The position numbers and the translations under genes are program-made. From assembly GCA_027494115.1 (NCBI GenBank), contig JAOSJL010000001.1, forward strand, positions 1,141,926 through 1,205,925: 64,000 nt of DNA, in the 5' to 3' direction. Each line of letters opens with the position of its first letter. The stretch's first letter is position 1. Below the pieces are notes generated by a model, which ran no database searches, had not been told where the DNA came from, and worked only from the letters and a program-made list of their open reading frames with translations. Origin of the DNA: Acidimicrobiia bacterium. Its GTDB lineage: Bacteria > Actinomycetota > Acidimicrobiia > IMCC26256 > JAOSJL01. Of this stretch, positions 1 through 11,018 are shown one piece after another.

Positions 1-639
1 TATCTGTGCGGAGGCGTGGCCGTGGATCTCGACGGCGCGACGACCGTGCCGGGGCTGTGGGCCTGTGGGGAGGTGGCGGCAAGCGGTGTTCACGGCGCCA
101 ACCGTCTGGCGTCGAACTCGTTGCTGGACGGACTCGTCTTCTCCGGTCGCTGCGTCGAGGCCCTGGCGCGAGGCAAGAGCTCCGCGGAGCGCAGCGGCGT
201 CCTCTGCGGTGGTTCGGGTCGAGGCCCTGTGCCCGACGGGAACACGAGCCTCGATTCCATCACGCCGGCTGAACCGGAGACGGCCGATGCTGTTCCGTCA
301 CTCGAGGCCCTCCAGGTGACCATGACGCGCGAGGCAGGCGTCGTGCGTACCGCGGAGAGCCTCGAGCGCGCCGCCGCCGTTCTCGACTCGTTCCGCGGCG
401 GAGCCACGTTCCCCGACGGTCGGGAGGAAGCCGAACTCGACAACCTCGTGATCACCGGTCATGCGCTTGTGGCGAGCGCGCTGCGCCGAGAGGAGTCACG
501 CGGGACTCACCAGCGCGCCGATCACCCGGGCACCCGCGAGGGTTGGCTCGGGCGGCTCTTCGTCACCCGCGGCCACGAACCCGACTACGTTCCCCTGCCG
601 TCCGTCCGCACACCACCGACACGGAGTCACGTCCCATGA
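1..639 (+). CDS. nadB: L-aspartate oxidase, 3' part (gene runs off the left edge)
   Basis: Only the C-terminal 212 codons are present; the reading frame is open to base 1. The enzyme is the FAD-dependent oxidase that turns L-aspartate into iminoaspartate, the first step of de novo NAD synthesis. The visible part starts in the flavoprotein domain with GLWACGEVAASGVHGANRL followed by ASNSLLDGLVFSG, the family's FAD-contacting signature, and continues into the helical C-terminal domain (MTREAGVVRT region, about residue 105 of this fragment). Its stop codon overlaps the ATG of nadC (ATGA), as expected for a nadB-nadC operon. The final 50 residues are low in conservation. The family assignment is firm; nothing can be said about the missing N-terminus. 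Confidence 0.93.
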   Translation, partial: YLCGGVAVDLDGATTVPGLWACGEVAASGVHGANRLASNSLLDGLVFSGRCVEALARGKSSAERSGVLCGGSGRGPVPDGNTSLDSITPAEPETADAVPSLEALQVTMTREAGVVRTAESLERAAAVLDSFRGGATFPDGREEAELDNLVITGHALVASALRREESRGTHQRADHPGTREGWLGRLFVTRGHEPDYVPLPSVRTPPTRSHVP

Positions 640-1484
640 GCGACCTCGACCCACCCGTCACCGCCGTGGCCGACGCCGTTCGGCGCGCTCTCGCAGAGGA
701 TCAGGGGATTCTGGGTGACATCACGTCGATCGCCACGGTGCCCGACAATGCGGTGGGCCGCGGGGTGTTCGCCTCTCGTTCCGAAGGAGTCATGGCGGGG
801 ACCCGATGCGCCACCGAGGTCTACGCGCAGCTCGACTCGGCGGTGTCCGTGGAATGGCAGGTCCAGGATGGCGAAGACGCCGAGGCAGGCGCGCCTCTCG
901 GTATCGTCGAAGGCCCCGTACGGGCGCTTCTCGGCGGGGAGCGGACTGCTCTCAACTTCCTGTCACACCTCTCGGGTGTGGCGACGACGACGCGCAGGTT
1001 CGTGCGAAGCGCGCGGGGCAGGGTCCGGATCCGCGACACGCGCAAGACGATCCCGGGCCTTCGGGCGCTCCAGAAGGCGGCGGTTCGTGCCGGCGGTGGG
1101 TTCAACCACCGGGAGTCTCTTTCCGACGCGATCCTCATCAAGGACAACCACCTCGTCCAGCTCACTCTCGAGGCGGCTGTCGAGAGAGCCCGTGTCCGGT
1201 GGCCCGGGCGTCCCATCGAGGTCGAGTGCGACACGGTCGACCAGGTCTCGGCGGCTCGGCGCGCAGACGTCGACGTGGTTCTCCTCGACAACATGACACC
1301 CACCGATGTGGCGGGGTGTGTGGCCCTCCTCGACGGCGCCGCTCTCGTCGAGATCTCCGGTGGGATCGACATCGATACGGTCACCGACTATCTGTCGACG
1401 GGCGCCGACTACATCGCCGTCGGCGCACTGACGCATTCGGCGCGCGCTCTCGACGTCGGCCTCGATCTCGAAGCTGTTTCCTGA
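636..1484 (+). CDS. nadC: Nicotinate-nucleotide pyrophosphorylase (quinolinate phosphoribosyltransferase)
   Basis: This enzyme converts quinolinate and PRPP to nicotinate mononucleotide, the step that commits to NAD. The 282-residue length matches the family. Visible landmarks are HLSGVATTTRRFV (about 108-120), RDTRKTIPGLRALQK and the glycine/lysine region GGGFNHRESLSDAILIKDNH (about 135-175), the acidic EVECDT strand, DVVLLDNM, and the C-terminal phosphate-binding ISGGID and GADYIAVGALTHS. I chose ATG 636 because it overlaps the nadB stop as ATGA; the longer upstream in-frame extension lies inside nadB and has no family similarity. The gene ends with a 1-base overlap with coaX, so nadB-nadC-coaX are probably cotranscribed. 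Confidence 0.96.
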   Translation: MSDLDPPVTAVADAVRRALAEDQGILGDITSIATVPDNAVGRGVFASRSEGVMAGTRCATEVYAQLDSAVSVEWQVQDGEDAEAGAPLGIVEGPVRALLGGERTALNFLSHLSGVATTTRRFVRSARGRVRIRDTRKTIPGLRALQKAAVRAGGGFNHRESLSDAILIKDNHLVQLTLEAAVERARVRWPGRPIEVECDTVDQVSAARRADVDVVLLDNMTPTDVAGCVALLDGAALVEISGGIDIDTVTDYLSTGADYIAVGALTHSARALDVGLDLEAVS

Positions 1485-2260
1485 TGCTGCTCGCCATCGA
1501 CGTCGGCAACACCCAGACCGTTGTCGGGCTCTTCGACGACGAGGAGCTGGTCGACCACTGGCGGATCACCACCACCGCCGAGCGGACCTCCGACGAGCTG
1601 GCTCTGATGATCCAACAGTTTCTCGGGTTCCACGGCTTCTCCTTCGACGCCCAGATCGACGCGGTGGCGATCTCGTCGGGTGTGCCGCGACTCACGGCGG
1701 CGTTGCGCGACATGACGGAGCGCTACTTCGGGTTCGCGCCGATGGTGCTGGAACCGGGAGTCCGTACCGGGATGCCGATCCTCTACGACAATCCCAAGGA
1801 GGTGGGTGCCGACCGCATCGCCAACGCCGTGGCCGCCTACGAGTTCTACGGCGGTCCGACGGTCGTCGTCGACTTCGGGACGGCCAACACCATCGACGCG
1901 ATCAGCGCCAACGGGGAATATCTCGGTGGAGCGATCTTTCCGGGGATCGAGATCTCGATGGAGGCCCTGTTCGGCCGCGCCGCTCTCCTCCGGCGGGTCG
2001 AGCTCGTGCCTCCCCAGAGCGTCATCGGCAAGTCCACCACCGAAGCAGTCCAGTCGGGGGCCGTGTACGGGTTCACCGGCCAGGTCGACGCGCTGGTACG
2101 GCGATTCATCGAGGAACTGGGTGAAGCCACGGTCGTGGCCACCGGTGGTCTCGCCGATCTCATCGCTCCGGTGTCGACGACCATCGAGCACGTGGAACCG
2201 TGGCTCACCTTGTTCGGCCTCCGTGTGGTGGCCGAGAGGAACCGCACCGAGTCGGGGTGA
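1484..2260 (+). CDS. coaX: Type III pantothenate kinase
   Basis: The product phosphorylates pantothenate, the first step of coenzyme A synthesis, using the ASKHA-fold type III enzyme that is not inhibited by CoA. It has 258 residues, the normal length. The phosphate-1 motif DVGNTQTVVGLF lies at residues 6-17, the pantothenate region GADRIANAVAA near 108, the second phosphate motif DFGTANTIDAIS near 128, GGAIFPG near 147, and the adenosine motif ATGGLA near 217. The start ATG overlaps the nadC stop (ATGA), so NAD and CoA cofactor genes are linked in one transcript. The 23-base gap downstream leads to the epimerase gene. Confidence 0.96.
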   Translation: MLLAIDVGNTQTVVGLFDDEELVDHWRITTTAERTSDELALMIQQFLGFHGFSFDAQIDAVAISSGVPRLTAALRDMTERYFGFAPMVLEPGVRTGMPILYDNPKEVGADRIANAVAAYEFYGGPTVVVDFGTANTIDAISANGEYLGGAIFPGIEISMEALFGRAALLRRVELVPPQSVIGKSTTEAVQSGAVYGFTGQVDALVRRFIEELGEATVVATGGLADLIAPVSTTIEHVEPWLTLFGLRVVAERNRTESG

Positions 2261-2283
2261 CTCCACCCGGTAGCGTTGACGGC

Positions 2284-3245
2284 ATGAAGGTCTTGGTCAC
2301 CGGTATGGGCGGCGAGCTCGGGACGCGCGTTGCCCAACTCCTCGAGGAACACGACGAGTTCAGCCGGATCGCGGGTGTCGACTTCGTGCCGCCGCGTCGC
2401 AGGCTTCGACGCGCCACGTTCAACAGGATCGACCCTCGCGACCGTGATCGGCTCGTCGAGTTCGTCACGGACCTCGCTCCCGACGCCGTGGCCCATGTGG
2501 GCGTGTACGAGCCCGACGCCCGCAGCGGCCCCCGCGCGTCTGCGGAGCTCACAGAAGCCAGCGCCCTCGCCGCGCTCGGAGCGGCCGCTCGGGGCGGACA
2601 CCTCCAACGTGTCGCGCTTCGAAGCAGCATCGATGTCTACGGCCGGGGACGCGGGCACCCCGCGGTTCCCGACGAGTCGGTTCCACCGGAACCGCAGACG
2701 CGCTTCGGGGCTTCGTGCCTCGCCGTAGAGGCGCAGGCGGCCGGTTTCGGCCGCCATCACGGGTTTTCGGTGGCGCAGATTCGTCTCGCACCGGTCGTCG
2801 GGTCGCACGTCCCGAGTCCGCTCGGTCGCTTGCTGCGTCTTCCCGCCGTCCCTGTTCCCGCCTACGCCGATCCGCCCTTCTCGATGGTCCACCCCGAGGA
2901 TGCCGCCCGCGCGATGGTGGCCGCCCTCGTCGTCGGTTACGACGGTGCACTGAACGTCGTCGGAACCGGTGCGGCGAGCCCCTGGCAGACAGCCCGACTG
3001 GGTAACCGGACGCCGGTTCCGATCGTGGGCACGGGCTGGGCGTTGGCGCGCGCGTGGCGGAGATGGCAGGTGCTCCGGTACCTGATCACGTCATCGATCT
3101 CCTCCGCCGGGGCCGCACGGCGGACGGCACGCGGTCGCTGGCGGAGCTGGATCTGCCGCGGCCCCGGCCGGTTCAGCAGATCTGCTCGGAGTTGTACGAA
3201 TGGGCGACGGTCACGGTGTTGCGTCCCACGAGAGCTGTGGCGTGA
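2284..3245 (+). CDS. NAD-dependent epimerase/dehydratase (extended SDR), one frameshift
   Basis: The N-terminus MKVLVTGMGGELGTRVAQLLEE is the Rossmann glycine motif (TGxxGxxG type) of extended short-chain dehydrogenases acting on nucleotide sugars or similar substrates. SSIDVYGRG, near residue 116, stands where the family's catalytic Ser and Tyr region lies, but the usual YxxxK is not clear, so the substrate and even catalysis are uncertain. The frame is lost near 3053: a single missing G in the GCGCGCGTGG stretch restores the tail (AEMAGAPVPDHVIDLLRRGR, ending at 3245). The repaired protein has about 320 residues. The stop overlaps the GTG of the next gene (GTGA), suggesting coupling with the acyltransferase-like protein. 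In actinobacteria such SDR/acyltransferase pairs recur, but their role is not established. Confidence 0.75.
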
Positions 3246-3951
3246 GCGCCCTCCAGGCCATGTCTTCGGAGCCCGTGGGTCTGGCCACGCACGGGCTCGA
3301 TCTGGACCGGGTCGGGCACCGTGTCTCGCTGGCCGACGCGGTTCGCCGACGCCTGTCGGGTCGCTTCCCGATCGACCCTTTCGGGGGCGATCCGCTCCTG
3401 CAGGACTTCATCGTGCCGAGCACCGAACTGGCGATCACGGTAGAGGTCGAGAACGTCGAGAGGATCCCTTCGTCGGGACCGGCCGTGATCATCGCCAACC
3501 GTGGTTTCGGAATCGCCGAACCGGCTGTGCTCACCATCGGCATTCGCCGGGAGATGGCGCGGCGGCTCAGGGTCGTGGGTGTACCCGAGCTTCCGGGGCT
3601 CTCCACCCTGCTCGAGAAGCTGGGAATGATCAAGGGTCTCGCCGCCGACCTGCGCGCCGTGTTGGCGCCGGGCACCTCGCGGCTCTTCCGCTCGGCTCGA
3701 CGTATCTGCGTTCCAGGGCGGGTGCTCTGCCACCCACGGAGCTGCTCACGGCCGTCCTCGGCTACCGGGTGATTCCGGCGGCGGTCGTGCCTGTGGCACC
3801 GCTCGGTCTTCCGCTGCGTTCGTGGCGCGTGATCATCGGTGAGCACGTGGAACTCGACGACGTCTTCGGCGCCGGCGACCCGCTGGGCGCCGCCGAACTC
3901 GCCGAACTCGCCCGCAAGGCCGTCCAAAACCTCCTCGACACCCGGAACTGA
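3242..3951 (+). CDS. PlsC-like lysophospholipid acyltransferase-fold protein, one frameshift
   Basis: The protein resembles the 1-acylglycerol-3-phosphate acyltransferase fold: a VIIANRGFG strand near residue 82, a VPELPGLSTLLEKLGMIKG segment (usual RxxGxxP/GxxxG region), then a basic PLGSTYLRSRAG and PVAPLGLP. The catalytic NHxxxxD motif of true PlsC enzymes reads NRGFGIAEP here, so His and Asp are both absent and activity is doubtful. One base is missing near 3664, after which reading moves to the frame ending at 3951; repaired length is about 236 residues. The start is GTG 3242, overlapping the upstream stop. It is probably cotranscribed with the upstream epimerase. A scaffold or divergent acyltransferase are the alternatives. 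Confidence 0.6.
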
Positions 3952-3969
3952 CGCGGAAGGGGCGGTGCG

Positions 3970-4816
3970 GTGCCCGAGGTGACGGCGGCCGACGGAACCG
4001 AGATCGGCTATGAGGTCTGGGGTCGCCGGGAAGCTCCACCACTCCTCCTCGTCCAGGGTCTCGGTACCGATTCCCGCGGCTGGGCGTTCCAGCGCATCGC
4101 CATGGGTCGACGTTTCCGCTGCTACGCGGTCGACAACCGCGGGACCGGTCGCTCCAGCGCCGCGGAGCCGCCGTACTCGCTCTTCCAGATGGCCGACGAT
4201 GCCGTGACGGTTCTCAACGCCGAGGGTGTCTCGACCGCTCATGTCATGGGGGCGTCGATGGGCGGCGTGATCGCACAGATCATCGGCGTGCTGCATCCCG
4301 AGCGAACACGGTCGCTGGTCCTGGCCTGTACGGCGAGCCGGCACCACGAGTGGCGCAGAGAGCTGCTGGCCGAGTGGGGCGAGTCGGTCGAAGCCGAGGG
4401 GATGTCGGCGCTGGCCGGCGACGGGCTCCGCTGGCTGATCGGCCCTCGGATCCATCGACGGTTCGGGCTGTGGCTCAACCTGATGGCACGCCTGATCCTG
4501 GAAGTCCGACCCCCGCGGCTTCGTTGCTCAGGTCGAGGCGATTCTCGACATGTCCGACGATCTCCGAGATCAGCTCCACGAGATCCGGGTTCCGACTCTC
4601 GTGATCACGGGCTCCCAGGACTCGCTCACGCCGCTCGGCGACGCCGAGGAGTTGGCCGAGCTCATACCCCGCGCGGAGCTGATCGTGCTGTCCGGGGCGG
4701 GCCACGGGCTGATGGTGGAGGCGGCAGGCGCCTACAACAAGGCCGTGGCCGAGTTCCTCGAGCGTGTGGTCGAATCGGGACGTGCGGCCTCGGCTCCTCG
4801 CGCCGCGGCCGGCTGA
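3970..4816 (+). CDS. Alpha/beta hydrolase, one frameshift
   Basis: This is a typical alpha/beta-hydrolase-fold enzyme of about 282 residues. The oxyanion region LLLVQGLGTDSRGW lies near residue 28, the nucleophile elbow GASMGG near 94-99 (Ser), the acid TGSQDSLTP near 212 (Asp) and the catalytic His in GAGHGLM near 240. The frame is lost around 4511-4518 in a C-rich stretch: removing one base restores PPGFVAQVEAILDMSDDLRDQ. The start is GTG 3970 with a GGAAGGGG ribosome-binding site about 8 bases upstream. The substrate cannot be read from the sequence; this clade includes many lipases and haloperoxidase-like esterases. It converges on the polyprenyl synthase gene. Confidence 0.8.
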
Positions 4817-4830
4817 ACTGATCGACCGAA

Positions 4831-4844
4831 CGGCTGATCAGCCG
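4831..4844. other. 14-bp perfect palindrome between convergent genes
   Basis: CGGCTGATCAGCCG is a perfect palindrome in the 34-base gap between the hydrolase and the polyprenyl synthase genes. It has no loop and no T-tract, so a terminator role is possible but unproven; a protein-binding site is the alternative. Confidence 0.35.
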
Positions 4845-4850
4845 AACGAT

Positions 4851-5828
4851 TCAGGAGACCCGGTCGACCAGGTCCTCCACGAGGCGACGCAGCCCGGCGC
4901 TCACGGTCGGATCGAGCGCACCTGCCTGCCCGAGAGCCTCGTCGGCGCGCTTGGCGTGCGACCGGGCGACGTCGTAGGCGAAACCGACCGATCCGTTCGA
5001 GGTCACGATCCCTCGTGCGGTGAGCACGTCGTCGGCCTCCAGGGGTTTGCCCAGGAGAGAGCGGAGCCGCTCCGAGTCGCGCAACGCGTAGATCACCGGC
5101 AGCGTGTAGATGCCTTCGGTGAGGTCCTGGCCGGCAGGTTTGCCGAGTGCCTCGTCGGTGCCCGTGAGGTCGAGCACGTCATCGACGATCTGGAAACACA
5201 TACCGACGTGGCGACCGAACTCCGTGACGGCGTCGAGGTCGTCGCTGTCCAGGTCGGTCACCATCCCACCGATGCGGCACGCCGTGGCCATGAGCGATGC
5301 GGTCTTGCCTTCGATGGCCGAGACGTAGCTGTCTTCGGTTCGGTCGATGTCGAACAGGTGCTGGAGCTCGAGGACCTGGCCGCTGCAGAGCTCCCCGATC
5401 GTGGCAGCCAGCAACCCCGCCACGTCGGCCCCCAGTGAGGCGGCCAGTTCCGAGGCACGTGCCAGGAGGAAGTCGCCGGCGAGGATCGCCACGATGTTGC
5501 TCCAGCGGGCGTTGACGCTGGCCACGCCGCGGCGGGTCGCCGCCTCGTCGATGACGTCGTCGTGGTAGAGGGAGCCCAGATGCACCAGCTCCACCGCGGC
5601 AGCTCCCGTGACGGCGTCGTCGGACACGGGACGATCGCCGTCAGTTGCTGCATAGGCACTGCAGAGCGTGAGCGTCGGGCGCAGCCGCTTGCCACCCGCA
5701 GTGACCAGGTGGCCGGCGGCGTCGTCGAGGATGCGTCCGTCGGCCGAAATATTGTGCCGGAGGGCCGCCTCCACCCGCTCCATGTCGCCCGCGAGAGGGT
5801 CGAGACCGAGCGTCTCGGCGGCTTTCAT
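4851..5828 (-). CDS. Trans-polyprenyl diphosphate synthase
   Basis: The enzyme condenses isopentenyl diphosphate units to make a linear polyprenyl diphosphate, probably for menaquinone or lipid carriers, in the cytosol. It has 325 residues with all family landmarks: GGKRLRP near residue 50 (substrate lysine), the first aspartate-rich motif DDVIDEAATRRG near 96, and the second one, FQIVDDVLDLTGT, near 217. I chose ATG 5828 (MKAAETLG) because the frame open further upstream covers the clpC promoter region and has no similarity. The chain length cannot be decided from the residues visible; the form resembles heptaprenyl/octaprenyl synthases. It is divergent from clpC and convergent with the hydrolase. 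Confidence 0.92.
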   Translation of the reverse strand: MKAAETLGLDPLAGDMERVEAALRHNISADGRILDDAAGHLVTAGGKRLRPTLTLCSAYAATDGDRPVSDDAVTGAAAVELVHLGSLYHDDVIDEAATRRGVASVNARWSNIVAILAGDFLLARASELAASLGADVAGLLAATIGELCSGQVLELQHLFDIDRTEDSYVSAIEGKTASLMATACRIGGMVTDLDSDDLDAVTEFGRHVGMCFQIVDDVLDLTGTDEALGKPAGQDLTEGIYTLPVIYALRDSERLRSLLGKPLEADDVLTARGIVTSNGSVGFAYDVARSHAKRADEALGQAGALDPTVSAGLRRLVEDLVDRVS

Positions 5829-6030
5829 GGCCCGAGGGTACGCATAGGGGGGAACAACGGTCGAGCCGGAGTTGTTGTCAGCTCGAGCGGGCAAGGCCGG
5901 ACAGGTCGGCGGTCCGGAGAGGCCGGGGCAGTCATGGCGCCGACCCGTCAACTCGGCGCTACGGGTGCCGATGAGGGTCGGAGCCCGGGAAACTGCGACC
6001 CCGAGCTCCCGGGGTCCCCCGGTAGAGTGT

Positions 6031-6049
6031 TCGCCAGACAGGCTGGCGA
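6031..6049. promoter_or_regulatory. Inverted repeat upstream of clpC, possible operator
   Basis: TCGCCAG, five bases, CTGGCGA form a perfect 7-bp inverted repeat about 90 bases before clpC in the 309-base divergent gap with the polyprenyl synthase gene. Actinobacterial clp genes are often controlled by ClgR or HspR. The outer CGC/GCG half-sites recall ClgR sites, but their spacing (11 instead of about 5) does not fit, so the binder is unknown. Confidence 0.4.
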
Positions 6050-6052
6050 CAC

Positions 6053-6112
6053 GGACGAAAAATCGCGGACGACGAATCGCGGACGAGGAATGTGGACGAG
6101 ACAGATGGACGA
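6053..6112 (+). repeat. Five regularly spaced GGACGA motifs in the clpC leader
   Basis: GGACGA occurs at 6053, 6067, 6081, 6094 and 6107, with steps of 14, 14, 13 and 13 bases, and ends 25 bases before the clpC start. The intervening bases are partly repeated (AATCGC twice, GAGACAG twice). It could be a degenerate tandem repeat or a multi-site regulatory element in the 5' leader; no known actinobacterial regulator is matched. Nothing else is recognised in the 5829-6137 gap. Confidence 0.5.
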
Positions 6113-6137
6113 GACAGGCGAGAGAGGCGGTTGACAA

Positions 6138-8627
<2,490 letters not shown>

Positions 8628-8652
8628 TTCACCCGGCCATCTCCTCTCACCG

Positions 8653-9447
8653 GTGAACCTCCGACCATCTCGTCACCGGCGCCGCCTGCTCGGCGCCCTC
8701 GGTGCCTTTCTCGCCGTCTTCGCTCTCAGCGCGTGCCGCATCGACGCCGTCGTGACGGTCGACATGAACGACGACGGCAGCGGCACGCTTGCGGTCACGA
8801 TCACGCTCGATGCCGACGCCGTTGCTGCAGCGGAGATCGGTGGAGGAACACTCGATGAGCGCTTCCGTCTGGGCGATCTGTCGGCGGCGGGATGGTCGAT
8901 CGGGAGCTGGGAGCGTTCCGACGACGGTTCGGCCACGCTGGAACTCGTCCACCCGTTCGGGACGCCCGAAGAGCTCGTGGCTCTCACCGAGAGCGTCAAC
9001 GGGACGTCGGGGCCGGTACCCGAGCTGAGCGTCACACGTTCTGAAGGGTTCTTCGAGACACGCTTCGAGGCCGAAGGAGTTGTCGACCTCGACGGCACCG
9101 GCGCCGGTGTGGCGGCTGACGAGGAGCTGGCGGCGGCTCTCGGCGCCGCAGGCGCCGATCCGGTTGCCGTCGACGAGAGCCTGACGAGCGCCGCGCGACG
9201 CGAGGTGGCTGTCTCGCTCGAGGTGAAGTTTCCCGATGGCACATCGGCGGCGGTGACCGCCGAGCCCGGTGAGCGTGCGGAGCTGTCGGGATCCGCGAGT
9301 GTCGGCGACTCGGGCCGGATCACGCTGCTGATCGTGGCCGCAGGTCTCGTGGGATTGGCGGTTGTCGTGGTGGTCGTGGGCCGCGGACTCGACCGACATC
9401 GCCGGCGGTCTTCAGACGAGCGGTCAGGGGAGGGTCTCAAGGCATGA
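8653..9447 (+). CDS. LppM-like (DUF3153) membrane-anchored lipoprotein
   Basis: The 264-residue product has a basic N-terminus, a hydrophobic signal and a lipobox LSAC with the lipidated Cys at residue 28. The mature part starts RIDAVVTVDMNDDGSGTLAV, matching the LppM/DUF3153 pattern of beta-strand proteins seen in mycobacteria and other actinobacteria. A C-terminal transmembrane helix (about 221-240, ITLLIVAAGLVGLAVVVVVV) is followed by a short basic cytoplasmic tail. I chose GTG 8653 because it places the signal peptide at the N-terminus; longer in-frame extensions overlap clpC. Mycobacterial LppM affects phagosome handling; the function here is unknown and may concern the cell envelope. 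Confidence 0.75.
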   Translation: MNLRPSRHRRRLLGALGAFLAVFALSACRIDAVVTVDMNDDGSGTLAVTITLDADAVAAAEIGGGTLDERFRLGDLSAAGWSIGSWERSDDGSATLELVHPFGTPEELVALTESVNGTSGPVPELSVTRSEGFFETRFEAEGVVDLDGTGAGVAADEELAAALGAAGADPVAVDESLTSAARREVAVSLEVKFPDGTSAAVTAEPGERAELSGSASVGDSGRITLLIVAAGLVGLAVVVVVVGRGLDRHRRRSSDERSGEGLKA

Positions 9448-9506
9448 CGGCGTCGGGAGACCTGTCGTCAGGGTGACCGTCACACCGGACTGGCATGCTC
9501 GCCGGC

Positions 9507-10889
9507 ATGGCGAAACCGAAAGACCTCCACCGCTGCACCGACTGCGGAGCGACCGCCCCACGGTGGCTGGGGCGCTGCACGACCTGCGATGCGTGGGGCA
9601 CGCTCGAACCTGATCCCGGTCAGGGGGCCACCACGGCCGAAGCTCTCGGCTCGGCGCCCGATCCGGTCATGCTCGACTCCGTCGACGTGTCCGCCGCGTT
9701 GCCGTTCCCGACCGGCGTCGACGAGCTCGATCGGGTGCTCGACGGCGGCCTGGTTCCCGGTTCCGTGACGCTGCTCGGGGGCGAGCCGGGCGTGGGCAAG
9801 AGCACATTGGTCCTCGAGGTTCTCGCCAATGCCGGTACGCCGCGGCATCCGGCGCTGCTGGTGTGCGGGGAGGAGTCACCCGGCCAGGTACGCGGACGCG
9901 CCGAACGTCTGGAGATCCGCCGCGACAACGTGCTTCTTCTCGCCGACACCGACGTCGACGCGGTGTGCGCACATGCCGAGGCCGTTGATGCCGGGTTGGT
10001 CGTCGTCGATTCCGTCCAGACCCTGCAGAGCGGCGGATGTTCGGGATCGCCCGGAACGCCGGGCCAGGTGCTCGCGTCCGCGCAGGCCCTGGTCGAGTTC
10101 GCGAAGCGTACGGGTCGCAGTGTCGTCCTCGTGGGCCACGTCACCAAGGAAGGTGACGTCGCCGGGCCGCGCGCGCTCGAACACGTGGTCGACACGGTGT
10201 TGAGTTTCGAGGGCGACCGCCGTCACGCACTCCGAATGTTGCGCGCCCACAAGCACCGCTTCGGCGGTACCGACGAGGTCGGATGTTTCGAGATGCGTCG
10301 CGGTGGCCTCGTGGCGCTTCCCGATCCCTCCACGCGCCTGCTCGAGGGGCGACCTGTCGGAGTACCGGGCTCGGTGGCCGCCGCGGTCCTCGACGGCGCG
10401 CGTCCGTTGCTCGTCGAGGCACAGGCGCTCGTCGTGCCGGCCGCCGCTCCGATCGCCCGACGGTCGGGCTCCGGGGTCGACACCGCGCGTCTCGCGCTCG
10501 TGTGCGCCGTTCTGGAACAGCACGCAGGTGTGAGGTTCGCCGGCTGCGATGTGTTCGCCGCCGTGACGGGCGGCGTCAGCGTCACCGAGTCGGGTTTCGA
10601 TCTGGCCCTCGTCCTGGCGCTGGCCAGTGCGGCGCTCGAGGTCCCCATCGAGCCATACACGGTCGTGGTCGGCGAGGTGGGGCTGGCCGGCGAGCTCAGG
10701 CCGGTTCCCCGCCTCGAACAGCGCTTGCGCGAGGCCGCTCACCACGGGTTCTGTTCCGCTCTCGTTCCCGCGCCGGTTCCGTCCGACCTCACTCTCGCGT
10801 TCGAGGCGCACGGTCTGGAGATCGTCGGAGTGGGTGGGATCGCCGAGATCCTGCACGTGTTGGAGACGACCGACACGGCTGCGGCATGA
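9507..10889 (+). CDS. radA: DNA repair protein RadA
   Basis: RadA is a RecA-like ATPase that promotes branch migration during recombinational repair. The 460-residue protein has the N-terminal four-cysteine zinc finger CTDCG...RCTTC (residues 9-26), Walker A GEPGVGKST near 92, the RadA-specific KxRFG motif as KHRFG near 252, and a C-terminal Lon-protease-like domain lacking the catalytic pair. ATG 9507 is preferred over ATG 9495 because MAKPKDLHRC is the usual start. It lies 129 bases before disA; in actinobacteria and firmicutes radA and disA are commonly adjacent, and RadA is known to modulate DisA activity. Confidence 0.96.
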   Translation: MAKPKDLHRCTDCGATAPRWLGRCTTCDAWGTLEPDPGQGATTAEALGSAPDPVMLDSVDVSAALPFPTGVDELDRVLDGGLVPGSVTLLGGEPGVGKSTLVLEVLANAGTPRHPALLVCGEESPGQVRGRAERLEIRRDNVLLLADTDVDAVCAHAEAVDAGLVVVDSVQTLQSGGCSGSPGTPGQVLASAQALVEFAKRTGRSVVLVGHVTKEGDVAGPRALEHVVDTVLSFEGDRRHALRMLRAHKHRFGGTDEVGCFEMRRGGLVALPDPSTRLLEGRPVGVPGSVAAAVLDGARPLLVEAQALVVPAAAPIARRSGSGVDTARLALVCAVLEQHAGVRFAGCDVFAAVTGGVSVTESGFDLALVLALASAALEVPIEPYTVVVGEVGLAGELRPVPRLEQRLREAAHHGFCSALVPAPVPSDLTLAFEAHGLEIVGVGGIAEILHVLETTDTAAA

Positions 10890-11018
10890 GGGCGATATCC
10901 CTTGCCTCTTCCCATCGCCTCGACTCGGGTCCCCGCCTCGGGTCCTCGACTCGGGTGGCGGTGGGCCTTGGTAGGGTCCTGACGACCGTCGGGGACATGG
11001 ACACGGGAGGCGACAGCG

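Noticed and set aside
6031-6049. ClgR box before clpC
   Set aside because: CGC and GCG half-sites are present but the spacing is wrong, so I kept it only as an unassigned inverted repeat.
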